A stretch of 64,000 nt of DNA from Microbacterium gallinarum (GTDB lineage: Bacteria > Actinomycetota > Actinomycetes > Actinomycetales > Microbacteriaceae), in the NCBI RefSeq assembly GCF_014837165.1, contig NZ_JACSPM010000006.1, positions 62,001 to 126,000 on the forward strand. Direction: 5' to 3'. The notes below the pieces were generated by a model that had not been told where the DNA came from, made no database searches, and saw only the letters and a list, made by a program, of their open reading frames with translations. Positions 8,286 to 19,353 of this stretch are shown here, one piece after another (positions within the stretch are counted from its first letter, which is position 1; the number at the start of each line of letters is the position of its first letter). The position numbers and the translations under genes were made by a program.

Positions 8286-10963
8286 TCGTCCTCCCTCATG
8301 AGCGGCGCGAGGCGGGCGGGGGCCTGCACTGTCGCGACGATGACGGCGAAGACGGCGACGGCGGCGAGGATCGCCAGGACGAGCACCAGCGGGTCGGCGC
8401 GCAGAACGATGGGATAGGACTCCGGCACGCTGCCGTACGCCGCGCGCACGAGCGGCGCCACGATGAGCCATGCCGTGGCCGCGCCGGCCGCGATACCGCC
8501 CACGGCGCCCATCGCCACCGCGAACAGGTCCTCCTGCGCGCGCAGCCGCGAGGCACGGCGACGACCCAGGCCCATCACGGCGAAGAGGGCGAGCTCGCGC
8601 GAATCGGCGCGGCTGCGGGTGCGTCGCAGCACCAGCACGACGACGGCGAGCACGACCGCGCCCGCGGCGGCGAGGAAGAACGCCGCAGCCGTGCCTGCCG
8701 CGTTCTCGGCCGACCGCGGATCGGCCACGATCGTCACCGTCTGCGGGAACTCCTCCGAGACGGCCGCCGCGGTCGCCCCGGGGTCATCGGTGGACAGCCA
8801 CACCTGGGTCGGCACGACGTCGAACGGGCTGGCCGTCGAGATCGTGCCGAGGTCGACGAGCATCCCCTCGCCGGTGGTCGATCCGGGCAGAACCGGGATC
8901 ACGTCGACGATCTCGAAGTCCGCCTCGAATTCGGGCTTGATCACCTCGAGCGCGATCGAGTCGCCCACCTCGAGGCTCAGCGAGGCGGCGAGCTGCGCGG
9001 TGATGACCGTCGGAACCGCGGTCGGGATGCCGGCGGCCACCGCCTGGCTGTAGGGCTGACCCTCGCTCGCCTCCGGTGCGAACGCGATGCCGGCATCGGT
9101 GACCTCGACGACTCCGGGCGTGCCCGCCGCCGGACGGAACTCCGTCAGATCGACGTCGACCCCACCGCTCGTGACCTCGGCGATCTCGCCCCCGCCCGGC
9201 ACGTGGCCGAGCGGGTGGTAGGCGATCGCCAGAGCTGCGAGCGACCACTCGTCGTCCGAGGGCAGCTCGAAAGTGAAAGTCTCCTCGTCGCGCACGTCGA
9301 GGTCGGTGAACGTGTTGCCGTCGTCGTCCTCGATCACCGAGAGATCGGCGTTGCTGAAGCCGAATGTCGCGACGGCTCCCGCTGAGGAGACCACGGTCGC
9401 CCGGCCGTTGAACGCCGGAGATCCCTGGGGGATGAACTCTCCGTCGAACTCGACCGGCTCCCCCGGGGGTGCCACGAGAGTGAGGGAGAACGCGTCGCCC
9501 TCGAGCGCCGCGCTCGTCTCGGGGAGCGTGAGCTCCGCGCCGAGTGCGGCCGGATCGATCGTCCCATCCGCGTCGAGCATGACCGCACCGAGCTGTGGCG
9601 CCTGGACGGCGAGGATGGGGATGCGCTGATCGGCGCCCTGCGCGCTCATCGGGCGCGCGAGCATCGCCGCATCGGGTGCGCCGACGGCCGCGACATCCGC
9701 CGCGGCGACGTCCTCGGGGATCGTGCCGACCTTCAGGTCCGCGCCGACCCGCAGCGCCTCGGGGGCGTCCCCGAGGGCGGTGAGGCTGGCCTGGTAGGCG
9801 CCTGCCACCGTGATCGTGCCGATCGCGAACGCGACGACCGTGATCGACAGGGCGTGGCGTGCCGGGCGGCGCGACGCGAGCCGCAGCGGGGTGGCCGGCG
9901 ATACGGACCGACCGGGCGCGAAGGCCGCGCCTATCGCCCGTGCGATGGGCGTCGCGAGGGCCACGGCGATCAGCGCGGCGAGTCCGAGAGCGAGTGCGGG
10001 AGCGACGGCCACGAGCGGATCGAGGGTCGAGCCGCCGTCGCCCCGCTCGACGACGGGGGTTCCGGACTGCACGAACTGCCAGACCGCGAGGGCGGTGACG
10101 ACCGCCAAGAGCACGATGAGTCCGATGTCGGCCACGGCGCGGGCCCTGGCCGATCCGCGCTCGGCGCCGCGTGCCGTGGCCACGGCCACGACGGTCGCGA
10201 CCACCGCCGCGATGCCCGCTGCGACGACCGGGGGCATGAGCGGGCTCGCGGGCGCGGCGCCCCACACTCCCGCCACGAGCACGCCGAGGAAGGCGCCGGC
10301 CAGGCCGCCCACCACGGCGACGATCACCGACTCGAGCGCAGCCAGCCACACGAGGTCGCGCCGGCGCGCGCCGCGCGCGCGCAGCAGCCGCGTCTCGGAC
10401 TCGCGCGCGCGCACCGACTCGAGCGCGACGGCGCCGACGACGACGGCCGTCAGCAGACCGAGCAGACCGAGCGCGACCGCCGTCGGCCCGCGGCGGGCCT
10501 CGAGGCCGTCGCTGAGCTCGGCGAGTGTGTCGCGCAGGCCGCCCGACTCCTGAGGACGGTCGCCGGTCGCCTCCTCGACGGCGTCGCGCAGACCGGCGAG
10601 CCCGTCGACGAGTCCGACGGCCTGCGCCCCGGTGATCCTGTCGAGGTCGGGCGTGAGCACGACGGCGCCGTCGTCGGCTGCGATCGCGAGGGCTCCGGCG
10701 GCACCCGCGTCCGCGACCGAGTCCGCGGCGGCGTCGGCGGCCTCGTCGGCCGAGACCCCGGCGTCGAGGGTCAGGACGATGCGACCGCGATCACCTGTCG
10801 CCGCGGCGAGGGCGGAGCGCGCCTCGCGGGTCTCGACGGTGCCGATGAGGCCGGCGACGGCCACGAGGAGCAGCGCGGCGAGAGCGGAGACCACCCCGAG
10901 GGTGAGGAGCGGGGTCGCTGCGGCGCGCGCCCTGGCGAGGGCGAAGCGGAGTCCTCCGATCAC
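8282..10963 (-). CDS. FtsX-type ABC transporter permease
   Basis: 893 aa, first gene of the ABC operon. The GTG at 10963 is preceded by AAAGGG, a usable SD. An N-terminal TM helix (LLTLGVVSALAALLLVAVAG) is followed by an extracytoplasmic domain. Then come FtsX-type TM blocks with the coupling-helix style segment LLRARGARRRDLVWLAALES, a large second periplasm-side domain (about residues 400-700) and a C-terminal FtsX block (LFAVMGLGRRRASRLRAQED). It is similar in plan to the downstream permease, so the two probably form a heterodimer from an old duplication. Nothing shows the substrate. Confidence 0.88.
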   Translation of the reverse strand: MIGGLRFALARARAAATPLLTLGVVSALAALLLVAVAGLIGTVETREARSALAAATGDRGRIVLTLDAGVSADEAADAAADSVADAGAAGALAIAADDGAVVLTPDLDRITGAQAVGLVDGLAGLRDAVEEATGDRPQESGGLRDTLAELSDGLEARRGPTAVALGLLGLLTAVVVGAVALESVRARESETRLLRARGARRRDLVWLAALESVIVAVVGGLAGAFLGVLVAGVWGAAPASPLMPPVVAAGIAAVVATVVAVATARGAERGSARARAVADIGLIVLLAVVTALAVWQFVQSGTPVVERGDGGSTLDPLVAVAPALALGLAALIAVALATPIARAIGAAFAPGRSVSPATPLRLASRRPARHALSITVVAFAIGTITVAGAYQASLTALGDAPEALRVGADLKVGTIPEDVAAADVAAVGAPDAAMLARPMSAQGADQRIPILAVQAPQLGAVMLDADGTIDPAALGAELTLPETSAALEGDAFSLTLVAPPGEPVEFDGEFIPQGSPAFNGRATVVSSAGAVATFGFSNADLSVIEDDDGNTFTDLDVRDEETFTFELPSDDEWSLAALAIAYHPLGHVPGGGEIAEVTSGGVDVDLTEFRPAAGTPGVVEVTDAGIAFAPEASEGQPYSQAVAAGIPTAVPTVITAQLAASLSLEVGDSIALEVIKPEFEADFEIVDVIPVLPGSTTGEGMLVDLGTISTASPFDVVPTQVWLSTDDPGATAAAVSEEFPQTVTIVADPRSAENAAGTAAAFFLAAAGAVVLAVVVLVLRRTRSRADSRELALFAVMGLGRRRASRLRAQEDLFAVAMGAVGGIAAGAATAWLIVAPLVRAAYGSVPESYPIVLRADPLVLVLAILAAVAVFAVIVATVQAPARLAPLMREDE

Positions 10964-10989
10964 GCGGCCGCCCTTTGCACTCTGGCACT

Positions 10990-12012
10990 CTAACCCAGGC
11001 GGGCGGCGGCATCCTCCGCGCTGTCACGCGTTGGGGAGAGGCTCCCGACGACGTCCGCGAGAGCCAGGCCCGCCTCGGCATGCGCGAAGCGGTACCCGGC
11101 ATCCTCCAGCACGCCCGGAAGCACCCAGCGGCTCTTCAGGACAAGCTCCGGCTCGGTGCGCAGCACCCACATCGCGGGCTCGAGCATGAAGCGCCACGCG
11201 GGCAGACCGACCGGCGCACCGACCAGACGACGCAGCGTCTCCATCAGCGTGGCGTTGTCGATCGGGTCGGGTGCCGCGAGGTTCACCGGTCCGGCGATGT
11301 CGGGGTTGTCGCGAATGAAGCGCACACTGCCGACGACGTCGTCGATGTGGATCCAGCTGAAGCGCTGCCGCCCATGCGAGCGATGCGACGGCGCTCGGCC
11401 GTCGCCGGTCGGGCGCGGGCCGATGCCGCGATAGCGGCGATGCGGGAACCAGCGACCGTCGTACTGCGGACCGCCCAGGCCGAGCCGGGCCAGCCGCACG
11501 AGCAGCCGGGTCGCGGGTCCGTCGCCGAGGACGATGGCCATGCGCAGCGAAGCACGTCGCGTGGCGGGGAGATCGCCGGCGAAGAACTCGTCCTCCCACG
11601 TGCGGGCGACGTCGACCGAGAAGCCCGACCCGAGCTCGCCCTCCGCCTCCGTCTGCGGACGGTCCATCGCGTATCGATAGATCGTGGCGGTGCTGGCATT
11701 CAGCCATAGTGCAGGCGGGGCAGCAGCATCCGTCACCGCTTCCCGCAGGAGGCGGGTCGTCTCGACACGGGATCGCAGGATCTCGTCGCGGTTTCCATCG
11801 GTGTAGCGGCAGTTCACCGACTTGCCCGCGAGATTGATCAGCAGGTCGGCTCCGTCGACGGCGCGCTGCAGACTCGCAGGATCCGACCAGCGCCCATCCG
11901 GTCCGCTGCGGCCGACCAGCCGGATGTCGTAGCCGTCGCCGGCGAGCGCGGTGCGCAGCGCGCCGCCCACGAACCCGGAGGCGCCGGCGATCACGGCGAC
12001 GGGGCGGGTCAC
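10990..12012 (-). CDS. TIGR01777-family NAD(P)-dependent epimerase/oxidoreductase
   Basis: 340 aa from a GTG at 12012 that overlaps the DoxX-like gene stop by 4 bp (GTGA). The Rossmann motif GASGFVGGAL is at the N-terminus, followed by LINLAGKSVNCRY, the family's typical catalytic-region sequence. The C-terminus (LPGVLEDAGYRFAH) matches the DUF1731 tail of TIGR01777 proteins. They are extended-SDR proteins of unknown substrate, related to YfcH and SULA. The family usually has about 300 residues. Coupling to the membrane protein upstream implies joint expression. The upstream in-frame extension was rejected because it overlaps the DoxX-like gene out of frame. Confidence 0.88.
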   Translation of the reverse strand: MTRPVAVIAGASGFVGGALRTALAGDGYDIRLVGRSGPDGRWSDPASLQRAVDGADLLINLAGKSVNCRYTDGNRDEILRSRVETTRLLREAVTDAAAPPALWLNASTATIYRYAMDRPQTEAEGELGSGFSVDVARTWEDEFFAGDLPATRRASLRMAIVLGDGPATRLLVRLARLGLGGPQYDGRWFPHRRYRGIGPRPTGDGRAPSHRSHGRQRFSWIHIDDVVGSVRFIRDNPDIAGPVNLAAPDPIDNATLMETLRRLVGAPVGLPAWRFMLEPAMWVLRTEPELVLKSRWVLPGVLEDAGYRFAHAEAGLALADVVGSLSPTRDSAEDAAARLG

Positions 12013-12455
12013 CGCGCGGCCGTCCTTCCCGCTCGACGCTCCGGCCACGTGCTCCACAGCGCCCAGGCCACGAGGACGGGCTGAAGGAGCAGGCGGACGA
12101 ACCGCGCCCGGTCGGTGCGCATCAGCGGGGCATCGCGGCGGGTTCGCCACTGATGCACGTTCCCGGGGAACACGGCGATGAAGAAGCCTGCGACGATCCA
12201 GCCGATCCGCCCGCGCTCGCGCGGGAGTGAGAGAAGCGCGCCTCCCAGCATCAGCTCGACCGCGCCGGACGCCACCACGATCGCGTCCTTGTCGGTGCGC
12301 AGCAGCGCCGTCGCCCAATCGGGCACCACGATGCGGTAGCCGCGGCGTCCCCACGTGAGGTGGGACGCCCCGGCGATGAGCAGCAGTGCCGCGAGCACGG
12401 TGCGCGCCACGACTTTCGGTACGGAATCGGTGCGGGTCGCGGATCGAGCGGTCAT
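12009..12455 (-). CDS. DoxX-like integral membrane protein
   Basis: 148 aa with four predicted TM helices (VLAALLLIAGASHLTWG; VVASGAVELMLGGALLSL; IGWIVAGFFIAVFPGN; LLLQPVLVAWALWSTW). The first helix with GxSH, the second with GxxELxxG and FPGN-H match the DoxX/DoxD-like superfamily. Functions in this family are poorly defined (redox or membrane integrity). I chose the ATG at 12455 because CAGACT lies 7 bp before it, as in leaderless genes. An ATG 16 codons upstream adds a charged segment without hydrophobic or conserved features. Confidence 0.8.
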   Translation of the reverse strand: MTARSATRTDSVPKVVARTVLAALLLIAGASHLTWGRRGYRIVVPDWATALLRTDKDAIVVASGAVELMLGGALLSLPRERGRIGWIVAGFFIAVFPGNVHQWRTRRDAPLMRTDRARFVRLLLQPVLVAWALWSTWPERRAGRTAAR

Positions 12456-12530
12456 CGCGCCCAGTCTGGCATCTCGTGACTCCGACGACCGCCGTTCTTC
12501 CACTGGTCATGTTCGCCGCCTACCGTTGAG

Positions 12531-12536
12531 GTGCGG
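12531..12536 (+). promoter_or_regulatory. Putative -10 box (TACCGT) of secreted phosphatase-fold gene
   Basis: TACCGT lies about 84 bp before the ATG at 12620, which has its own SD, so this transcript would carry a leader. It matches the TANNNT boxes elsewhere in the window. Confidence 0.3.
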
Positions 12537-12619
12537 TCGACCTCGCCGCTGATCACGCGAGTGCGTCGCTGCATCCCCCTGCGCCGTCCACAAGACGGCG
12601 TCCTGTTCGAAGGAGAACG

Positions 12620-13879
12620 ATGTCCCCCCGCATCCGCGGCGCTCTCGCCGCCCTCACCGCCGCCGCCCTCATCGGCGCCGGCTCGGCTGCCCCTGCCCTG
12701 GCCGCGCCGCCCTCGCCCCACAAGCCCGACGTGCTCTACCAGAAGGAGCCGCTGCGCGTCGCGACCTACAACCTGTCGCTCAATCGCAACGCGGAGGGCC
12801 AGCTCGTGAGCGACCTGTCGACCGGCGACAACGCGCAGGCGCGCACGGTGGCCGAGGTGATCCAGCGCGCTGCGCCCGATGTCGTGCTGCTGAACGAGTT
12901 CGACTACGTCGAGGGCGGGGTCGCCGTCGACCTGTTCCGCGACAACTACCTCGAGGTCAGCCAGAACGGCGCTCCGGCGGTCGAATACCCCTACGCCTTC
13001 GTGGCGCCGTCGAACACCGGCATCCCGAGCGGGTTCGACCTCAACAACAACGGAACCGTCGGCGGAGGCGACGACGCGTTCGGCTTCGGCATCTACCCAG
13101 GCCAGTACGGCATGGTCGTGCTCTCCCAGCACCCGATCGTGACCGACGACGTGCGCACGTTCCAGAAGTTCCTGTGGAAGGACATGCCCGGCGCCCTGCT
13201 GCCGGACGATCCGGACACGGTGCTCCCGGCCGATTGGTACTCCGCCGAAGAGCTCGAGGTCTTCCGCCTGTCGAGCAAGTCGCACTGGGATGTGCCGGTG
13301 AAGGTCGGCGACCACACCGTGCACATCCTCGCCTCGCACCCGACCCCGCCGACCTTCGACGGGCCCGAGGACCGCAACGGCACGCGCAACCACGACGAGA
13401 TCCGGTTCTGGGCCGACTACGTCGCGCCCGGCAAGGGCCGCTACATCTACGACGACGACGGCCTGCGCGGCGGACTGCGGCCGGCGTCGTCGTTCGTCAT
13501 CGTCGGCGACCAGAATGCAGACCCCCTCGACGGCGACTCCGTCGACGCCGCGATCGACCAGCTGCTCGGCAGCCACTGGATCCGCGACGCGGAACCGACG
13601 TCGCAGGGTGCCGTCGAGGCCTCCGCGCTGCAGGGCGGGGCGAACGCCACGCACCGGGGCGACCCGAAGTACGACACCGCCGACTTCAGCGACACCGCGC
13701 CGGGCAACCTCCGTGCGGACTACGTCCTGCCGTCGTGGACGCTGCAGCCCGTCGCGTCGGGCGTCTTCTGGCCCGTGACGGCCGACCCGCTGTCGCGTCT
13801 GACCGGGGTCTTCCCGTTCCCGAGCAGCGACCACCGGCTGGTGTGGGTCGACGTGAAGGTGCCGCGCACCGGGCGCTGA
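12620..13879 (+). CDS. Secreted endonuclease/exonuclease/phosphatase family protein
   Basis: 419 aa with a strong SD (AGGAG) 5 bp before the ATG. Residues 1-29 form a signal peptide ending APALAA. The mature part shows the DNase I-like metal-phosphoesterase fold: RVATYNLSLNR (first strand with Asn), LLNEFDY (metal-binding Glu), HILASHPTPPTF, VGDQNADPLDGDS (GDxN), DYVLPSW and the closing catalytic pair SDHRLVW. Family members cleave phosphodiesters in nucleic acids or lipids. This one is exported and may scavenge phosphate, but its substrate is not shown by the sequence. It faces the LLM oxidoreductase pair with a 24-bp gap. Confidence 0.9.
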   Translation: MSPRIRGALAALTAAALIGAGSAAPALAAPPSPHKPDVLYQKEPLRVATYNLSLNRNAEGQLVSDLSTGDNAQARTVAEVIQRAAPDVVLLNEFDYVEGGVAVDLFRDNYLEVSQNGAPAVEYPYAFVAPSNTGIPSGFDLNNNGTVGGGDDAFGFGIYPGQYGMVVLSQHPIVTDDVRTFQKFLWKDMPGALLPDDPDTVLPADWYSAEELEVFRLSSKSHWDVPVKVGDHTVHILASHPTPPTFDGPEDRNGTRNHDEIRFWADYVAPGKGRYIYDDDGLRGGLRPASSFVIVGDQNADPLDGDSVDAAIDQLLGSHWIRDAEPTSQGAVEASALQGGANATHRGDPKYDTADFSDTAPGNLRADYVLPSWTLQPVASGVFWPVTADPLSRLTGVFPFPSSDHRLVWVDVKVPRTGR

Positions 13880-13896
13880 CCCGTCAAACGGGGGTC
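13878..13896. terminator. Hairpin between convergent genes
   Basis: CCCGT-CAA-ACGGG with flanking complementary GA/TC bases, placed at the stop codon of the phosphatase-fold gene and 8 bp from the stop of the LLM gene. It could end transcription from both sides. There is no U-tract. Confidence 0.4.
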
Positions 13897-13903
13897 GCCG
13901 CGG

Positions 13904-14683
13904 TCATCGGGCCGCGGCGGCCGCCCGCGCCGCGTCGACGAAGCGCAGATAATCGTCGGCGGTCTCGCCGGCGGTGATCGCGCGCAGCACGACCTCGTCG
14001 GCCGACGCCCGGTACGCGGCGATCCGCGCGCCCTGATCGGGCCGGATCACCGTGTCGAGCGCCTCGATGCCCAGGCGGGCGAAGTTCGCGGCGTATGCCG
14101 GGTACGAGGCATACGCGGCAGCCTCCCGCTCGAGCCGCGGCCCGGCATCGGCGTCGAGCGCGGTGCGCACATAGACCGCGACGTGGGCGTCGGCGGCGAC
14201 CTCATGGGCCGCATCGGTCTGCCGCGCGGCGACGTCGGGCGTCAGCCAGCTGAGAAGCAGACCGTCGGATGCCGCGGCCCCGAGTCGCCGCATCTTCGGG
14301 CCGAGCGCACCGATCACGACGCGCGCCGACGATCCCGCCCGGAGTGCGGCCGCGGCATCCGCCACCAGCGCCAGCGCTCCTTCGCGGCGACCGCCGGAGC
14401 CGATGCCGAGCAGAAGCCGGTCTTCCGGCAGCGCGAGGGCCGAGACTCGGTCGAGGATCTCGGCCGGCGGACGCCGGTCGACCGGGACGACACCGGTCGC
14501 GAGCACGAGGGACTCGGTCTCGCGCGCGGCGGCGGCGAGCACCGCGAGCGCATCGCTGCCCGGCGTGTCGTTGACCCACAGCGCGTGGAACCCGGCGGCC
14601 TCGATCGCCGGCGCCAGGCGTGCGGCGAGCTCGGGTCCGACGGCGGCGGCGACGCCGATCGACAGCGCGCCGGTGCCGGTCAT
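13904..14683 (-). CDS. LLM-class flavin-dependent oxidoreductase
   Basis: 259 aa from an ATG that overlaps the upstream LLM gene stop (ATGA). It has the luciferase-like monooxygenase TIM-barrel pattern: GFHALWVNDTPGSDAL near the start, LVLATGVVPVDRRPP, LLLGIGSGGRREGAL and RLGAAASDGLLLSW. It is shorter than typical members (about 300 aa). The family uses FMN or F420 to oxidise diverse small molecules, so the substrate is open. The overlap with the neighbour suggests a pair acting together or a recent duplication. An Arg-rich extension upstream of 14683 is another frame of the neighbour and was rejected. Confidence 0.85.
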   Translation of the reverse strand: MTGTGALSIGVAAAVGPELAARLAPAIEAAGFHALWVNDTPGSDALAVLAAAARETESLVLATGVVPVDRRPPAEILDRVSALALPEDRLLLGIGSGGRREGALALVADAAAALRAGSSARVVIGALGPKMRRLGAAASDGLLLSWLTPDVAARQTDAAHEVAADAHVAVYVRTALDADAGPRLEREAAAYASYPAYAANFARLGIEALDTVIRPDQGARIAAYRASADEVVLRAITAGETADDYLRFVDAARAAAAAR

Positions 14684-15555
14684 GCCGTGCGCTCCGCGAC
14701 GAGACGCGACACCTCGGCTGCCGACGCGTAGAACGCGGCCGCGTCGACGCGCGAGGCCGGGAGCAGCACGACGTCGTCGACCCCGGCGTCGAAGAATTCG
14801 CCGAGCGCCGTGGCGACCGCGGCCGGATCGCCCCACACCGCGCGCTGATGCGGATCGGGCTTGTCGCCGACGTCGGCGAGCGCCCGTGCCTCGGCGTCGG
14901 GGCCGAAGGCGGTGATCACGAACGCGACGACGTCATGGTCGCCCTCCCGACCCGCCGCGGCGCGCGCACCGCGGATCGTCTCGACCGACGCGCGCACTTC
15001 GGCCGGTGTGTGGTTGCTGTCGAGCACGACACCGTCGGCGACCTCGCCGCACAGCTGCAGCGTCTTGGGACCCTCGGCCGCCGCGTACACGAGCGGTGCC
15101 GTCGCGGGTGGCGTGTCGAGCCGGACGGCGTCGAGCGTGACGTAGCGGCCCGCGGTGTCGACCTGCTCGCCGGCGAGCAGCGACCGCAGGGCCGGGACGT
15201 ACTCGCGCATGAGGGTCAGCGGCGAGGCGACGCGCGCGCCCACCTGCCCCATCCACGGCAGCACGCCGTGCCCCACGCCGGGAAGGAGCCGGCCGGGGAA
15301 CAGCCGCTCGACGGTGGCGATCTCCATCGCCGTGGCGGCGACGTTGCGCAGCGGCATGGGCGAGATGCCGATCCCCAGCCGCAGCTGCTCGGTCCAGGCC
15401 AGCGCGGCCGCAGCCGTCGCGAACGCCGACGTGCGGAAGCAGTCCTCCCAGATCCACAGCTCGGGCAGCCCCTCGCGCTCGGCGACGACCACCGCGTCGC
15501 GGAACTCCTCGGGTGCGTGCGTGTACGGGTTGAAGATCGCGCCGATGCGTGCCAT
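14680..15555 (-). CDS. LLM-class flavin-dependent oxidoreductase
   Basis: 291 aa. Characteristic segments are GAIFNPY...PEEFRDAVVVAE, LPELWIWEDCF, LRLGIGISPMPLRN, ATVERLFPGRLLPGVGHG, PLVYAAAEGPKTLQL and ADGVVLDS. These fit F420-dependent LLM oxidoreductases of actinobacteria. The chosen ATG (15555) has CAGGCT 6 bp before it, a leaderless-type box. The in-frame ATG 20 codons upstream is not supported by an SD or by family length. The gene is first in a two-gene unit. Its upstream region holds a 59-bp palindrome. Confidence 0.87.
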   Translation of the reverse strand: MARIGAIFNPYTHAPEEFRDAVVVAEREGLPELWIWEDCFRTSAFATAAAALAWTEQLRLGIGISPMPLRNVAATAMEIATVERLFPGRLLPGVGHGVLPWMGQVGARVASPLTLMREYVPALRSLLAGEQVDTAGRYVTLDAVRLDTPPATAPLVYAAAEGPKTLQLCGEVADGVVLDSNHTPAEVRASVETIRGARAAAGREGDHDVVAFVITAFGPDAEARALADVGDKPDPHQRAVWGDPAAVATALGEFFDAGVDDVVLLPASRVDAAAFYASAAEVSRLVAERTA

Positions 15556-15605
15556 TGCTCCAGCCTGGCACGCCCGCACGACGTTGCTGTCGCCGCCGCG
15601 CGAAC

Positions 15606-15664
15606 CCCTGCTCACCTGTCACGAAGCGTCGGCGCGACCGGCAGATCGTGACAGGTGAGCAGGG
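15606..15664. repeat. Long palindrome, 19-bp perfect arms
   Basis: Arms at 15606-15624 and 15646-15664 (left arm begins CCCTGCTCACCTGTCACG) are fully complementary. The 21-bp centre can add a 5-bp stem across a symmetric 3x3 internal loop. It lies after the ClpC-like gene and before the LLM gene on the same strand. It could be a factor-dependent terminator or a repeat element. There is no U-tract. Confidence 0.8.
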
Positions 15665-15671
15665 TGGTGCG

Positions 15672-15709
15672 GGGCGTCAGGCGGCGAGGGCGTCAGGCGG
15701 CGAGGGGCG

Positions 15710-15721
<12 letters not shown>
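15672..15721. repeat. Three tandem copies of a 17-18-bp unit covering the ClpC-like stop codon
   Basis: The unit GGCGTCAGGCGGCGAGG is repeated three times. On the minus strand each copy carries the end of the coding sequence (Ala-Ala-stop), so two spare stop codons follow the real one. This looks like slippage duplication. Confidence 0.8.
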
Positions 15722-18274
<2,553 letters not shown>

Positions 18275-18290
18275 TCCGTTTCTCCTGAAA

Positions 18291-18311
18291 GTTGAGGAAA
18301 GGACTGTCAAG
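18291..18311 (-). promoter_or_regulatory. HAIR-like operator (HspR site) upstream of ClpC-like gene
   Basis: On the coding strand CTTGACA-N7-CCTCAAC matches the HspR consensus CTTGAGT-N7-ACTCAAG at 10 of 14 positions with exact 7-bp spacing. It lies 17-37 bp before the ATG. A perfect 16-bp interrupted palindrome, CAAGTTTAGGAACTTG, overlaps it at 18308-18323. Confidence 0.45.
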
Positions 18312-18339
18312 TTTAGGAACTTGAGCGCAGTCGTATCAA
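18310..18339 (-). promoter_or_regulatory. Sigma-70-type promoter of ClpC-like gene
   Basis: TTGATA (18334-18339) and TAAACT (18310-18315) with an 18-bp spacer on the minus strand. The -10 overlaps the palindromic operator sites, as expected for a repressed heat-shock gene. Confidence 0.5.
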
Positions 18340-18489
18340 CTTCAAGACTCTGCGGGGGCTGTGTATTCCCAGACCCGGTCCGCGCTCTTCGCTCCCGGTG
18401 CCGATTTCCGTGCACGGCACGGATGTCGCCGCGGCGCTTCCCGAGAACCCTGGGATGCGTCCACAGAACCAGAAGGAGAAGGACACATC

Positions 18490-19326
18490 ATGACGGATCT
18501 GAACACGATCGTGATCGACGAGGCCGATCAGGCCCTCAAGGCCAAGCACCGCGCGATGTGGGCGTCGGGCGACTACCCGACGCTCGCCCACGACCTCATC
18601 TGGTCGCTCGGCCCACGGGTGGTCGAGGCCGTGGACGTCCGCGCCGGAGAGCGCGTGATCGACATCGCGGCCGGAAGCGGCAACGCGGCGATCCCCGCCG
18701 CGAAGCGCGGAGCCGACGTCGTCGCGACCGACCTCACGCCCGAGCTGTTCGGCGACGGCCACCGCCGCGCGCAGGACGCGGGCGCGGAGCTGGAGTGGCG
18801 GCCGGCGGACGCCGAGGCGCTGCCGTTCGGCGAGGACGAGTTCGACGTCGCGATCTCGACGGTCGGCGTGATGTTCGCACCGCACCACGAGCGCAGCGCC
18901 GGCGAGATCATCCGCGTCGTCCGCCCCGGCGGACGGATCGGGCTCATCAGCTGGACGCCGCAGGGCTTCATCGGCCAGCTGTTCGCCGCGCTGAAGCCGT
19001 TCAACGCGCCGCTTCCTCCGGGCGCTCAGCCGGCGCCCCTGTGGGGCGACGAGGCGCACGTGCGCGAGCTCTTCGGCGATCGCGTCACCGACGTGCGCGC
19101 GGTGCGTGAGAGCGTGCGGTTCGACCGCTTCGCGACAGGCGAGGAGTTCCGGGCCTACTTCGCGTCGCACTACGGGCCGACGATCGCGGTCTACAACCGC
19201 AACGCCGACGACCCGGCCGCGGTGGCGGCCATCGACGAGGCCCTGCGCGGCCTCGGCGACCGCGCCATCGAGCGCGATGGAGTCATCGACTCCGAGTTCC
19301 TGCTGTTCACCGCGACGGTCCGCTGA
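18490..19326 (+). CDS. Class I SAM-dependent methyltransferase
   Basis: 278 aa with SD GGAGAAGG before the ATG. Motif I is VIDIAAGSGNAAIPA (residues 56-70). A second acidic position follows in VVATDLTPELF and motif III-like VRPGGRIGLISW comes after. It is a Methyltransf_11/UbiE-like enzyme acting on an unknown small molecule. The pattern GxxVxxxISTVGVMFAPHH resembles actinobacterial proteins annotated only as methyltransferases. It diverges from the ClpC-like gene with about 215 bp between starts and is followed 27 bp later by a 59-aa ORF. An upstream in-frame extension would run into the Clp promoter and is not supported. Confidence 0.88.
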   Translation: MTDLNTIVIDEADQALKAKHRAMWASGDYPTLAHDLIWSLGPRVVEAVDVRAGERVIDIAAGSGNAAIPAAKRGADVVATDLTPELFGDGHRRAQDAGAELEWRPADAEALPFGEDEFDVAISTVGVMFAPHHERSAGEIIRVVRPGGRIGLISWTPQGFIGQLFAALKPFNAPLPPGAQPAPLWGDEAHVRELFGDRVTDVRAVRESVRFDRFATGEEFRAYFASHYGPTIAVYNRNADDPAAVAAIDEALRGLGDRAIERDGVIDSEFLLFTATVR

Positions 19327-19353
19327 CCGCCGCACGACCGAGAGGAGGCGGCT

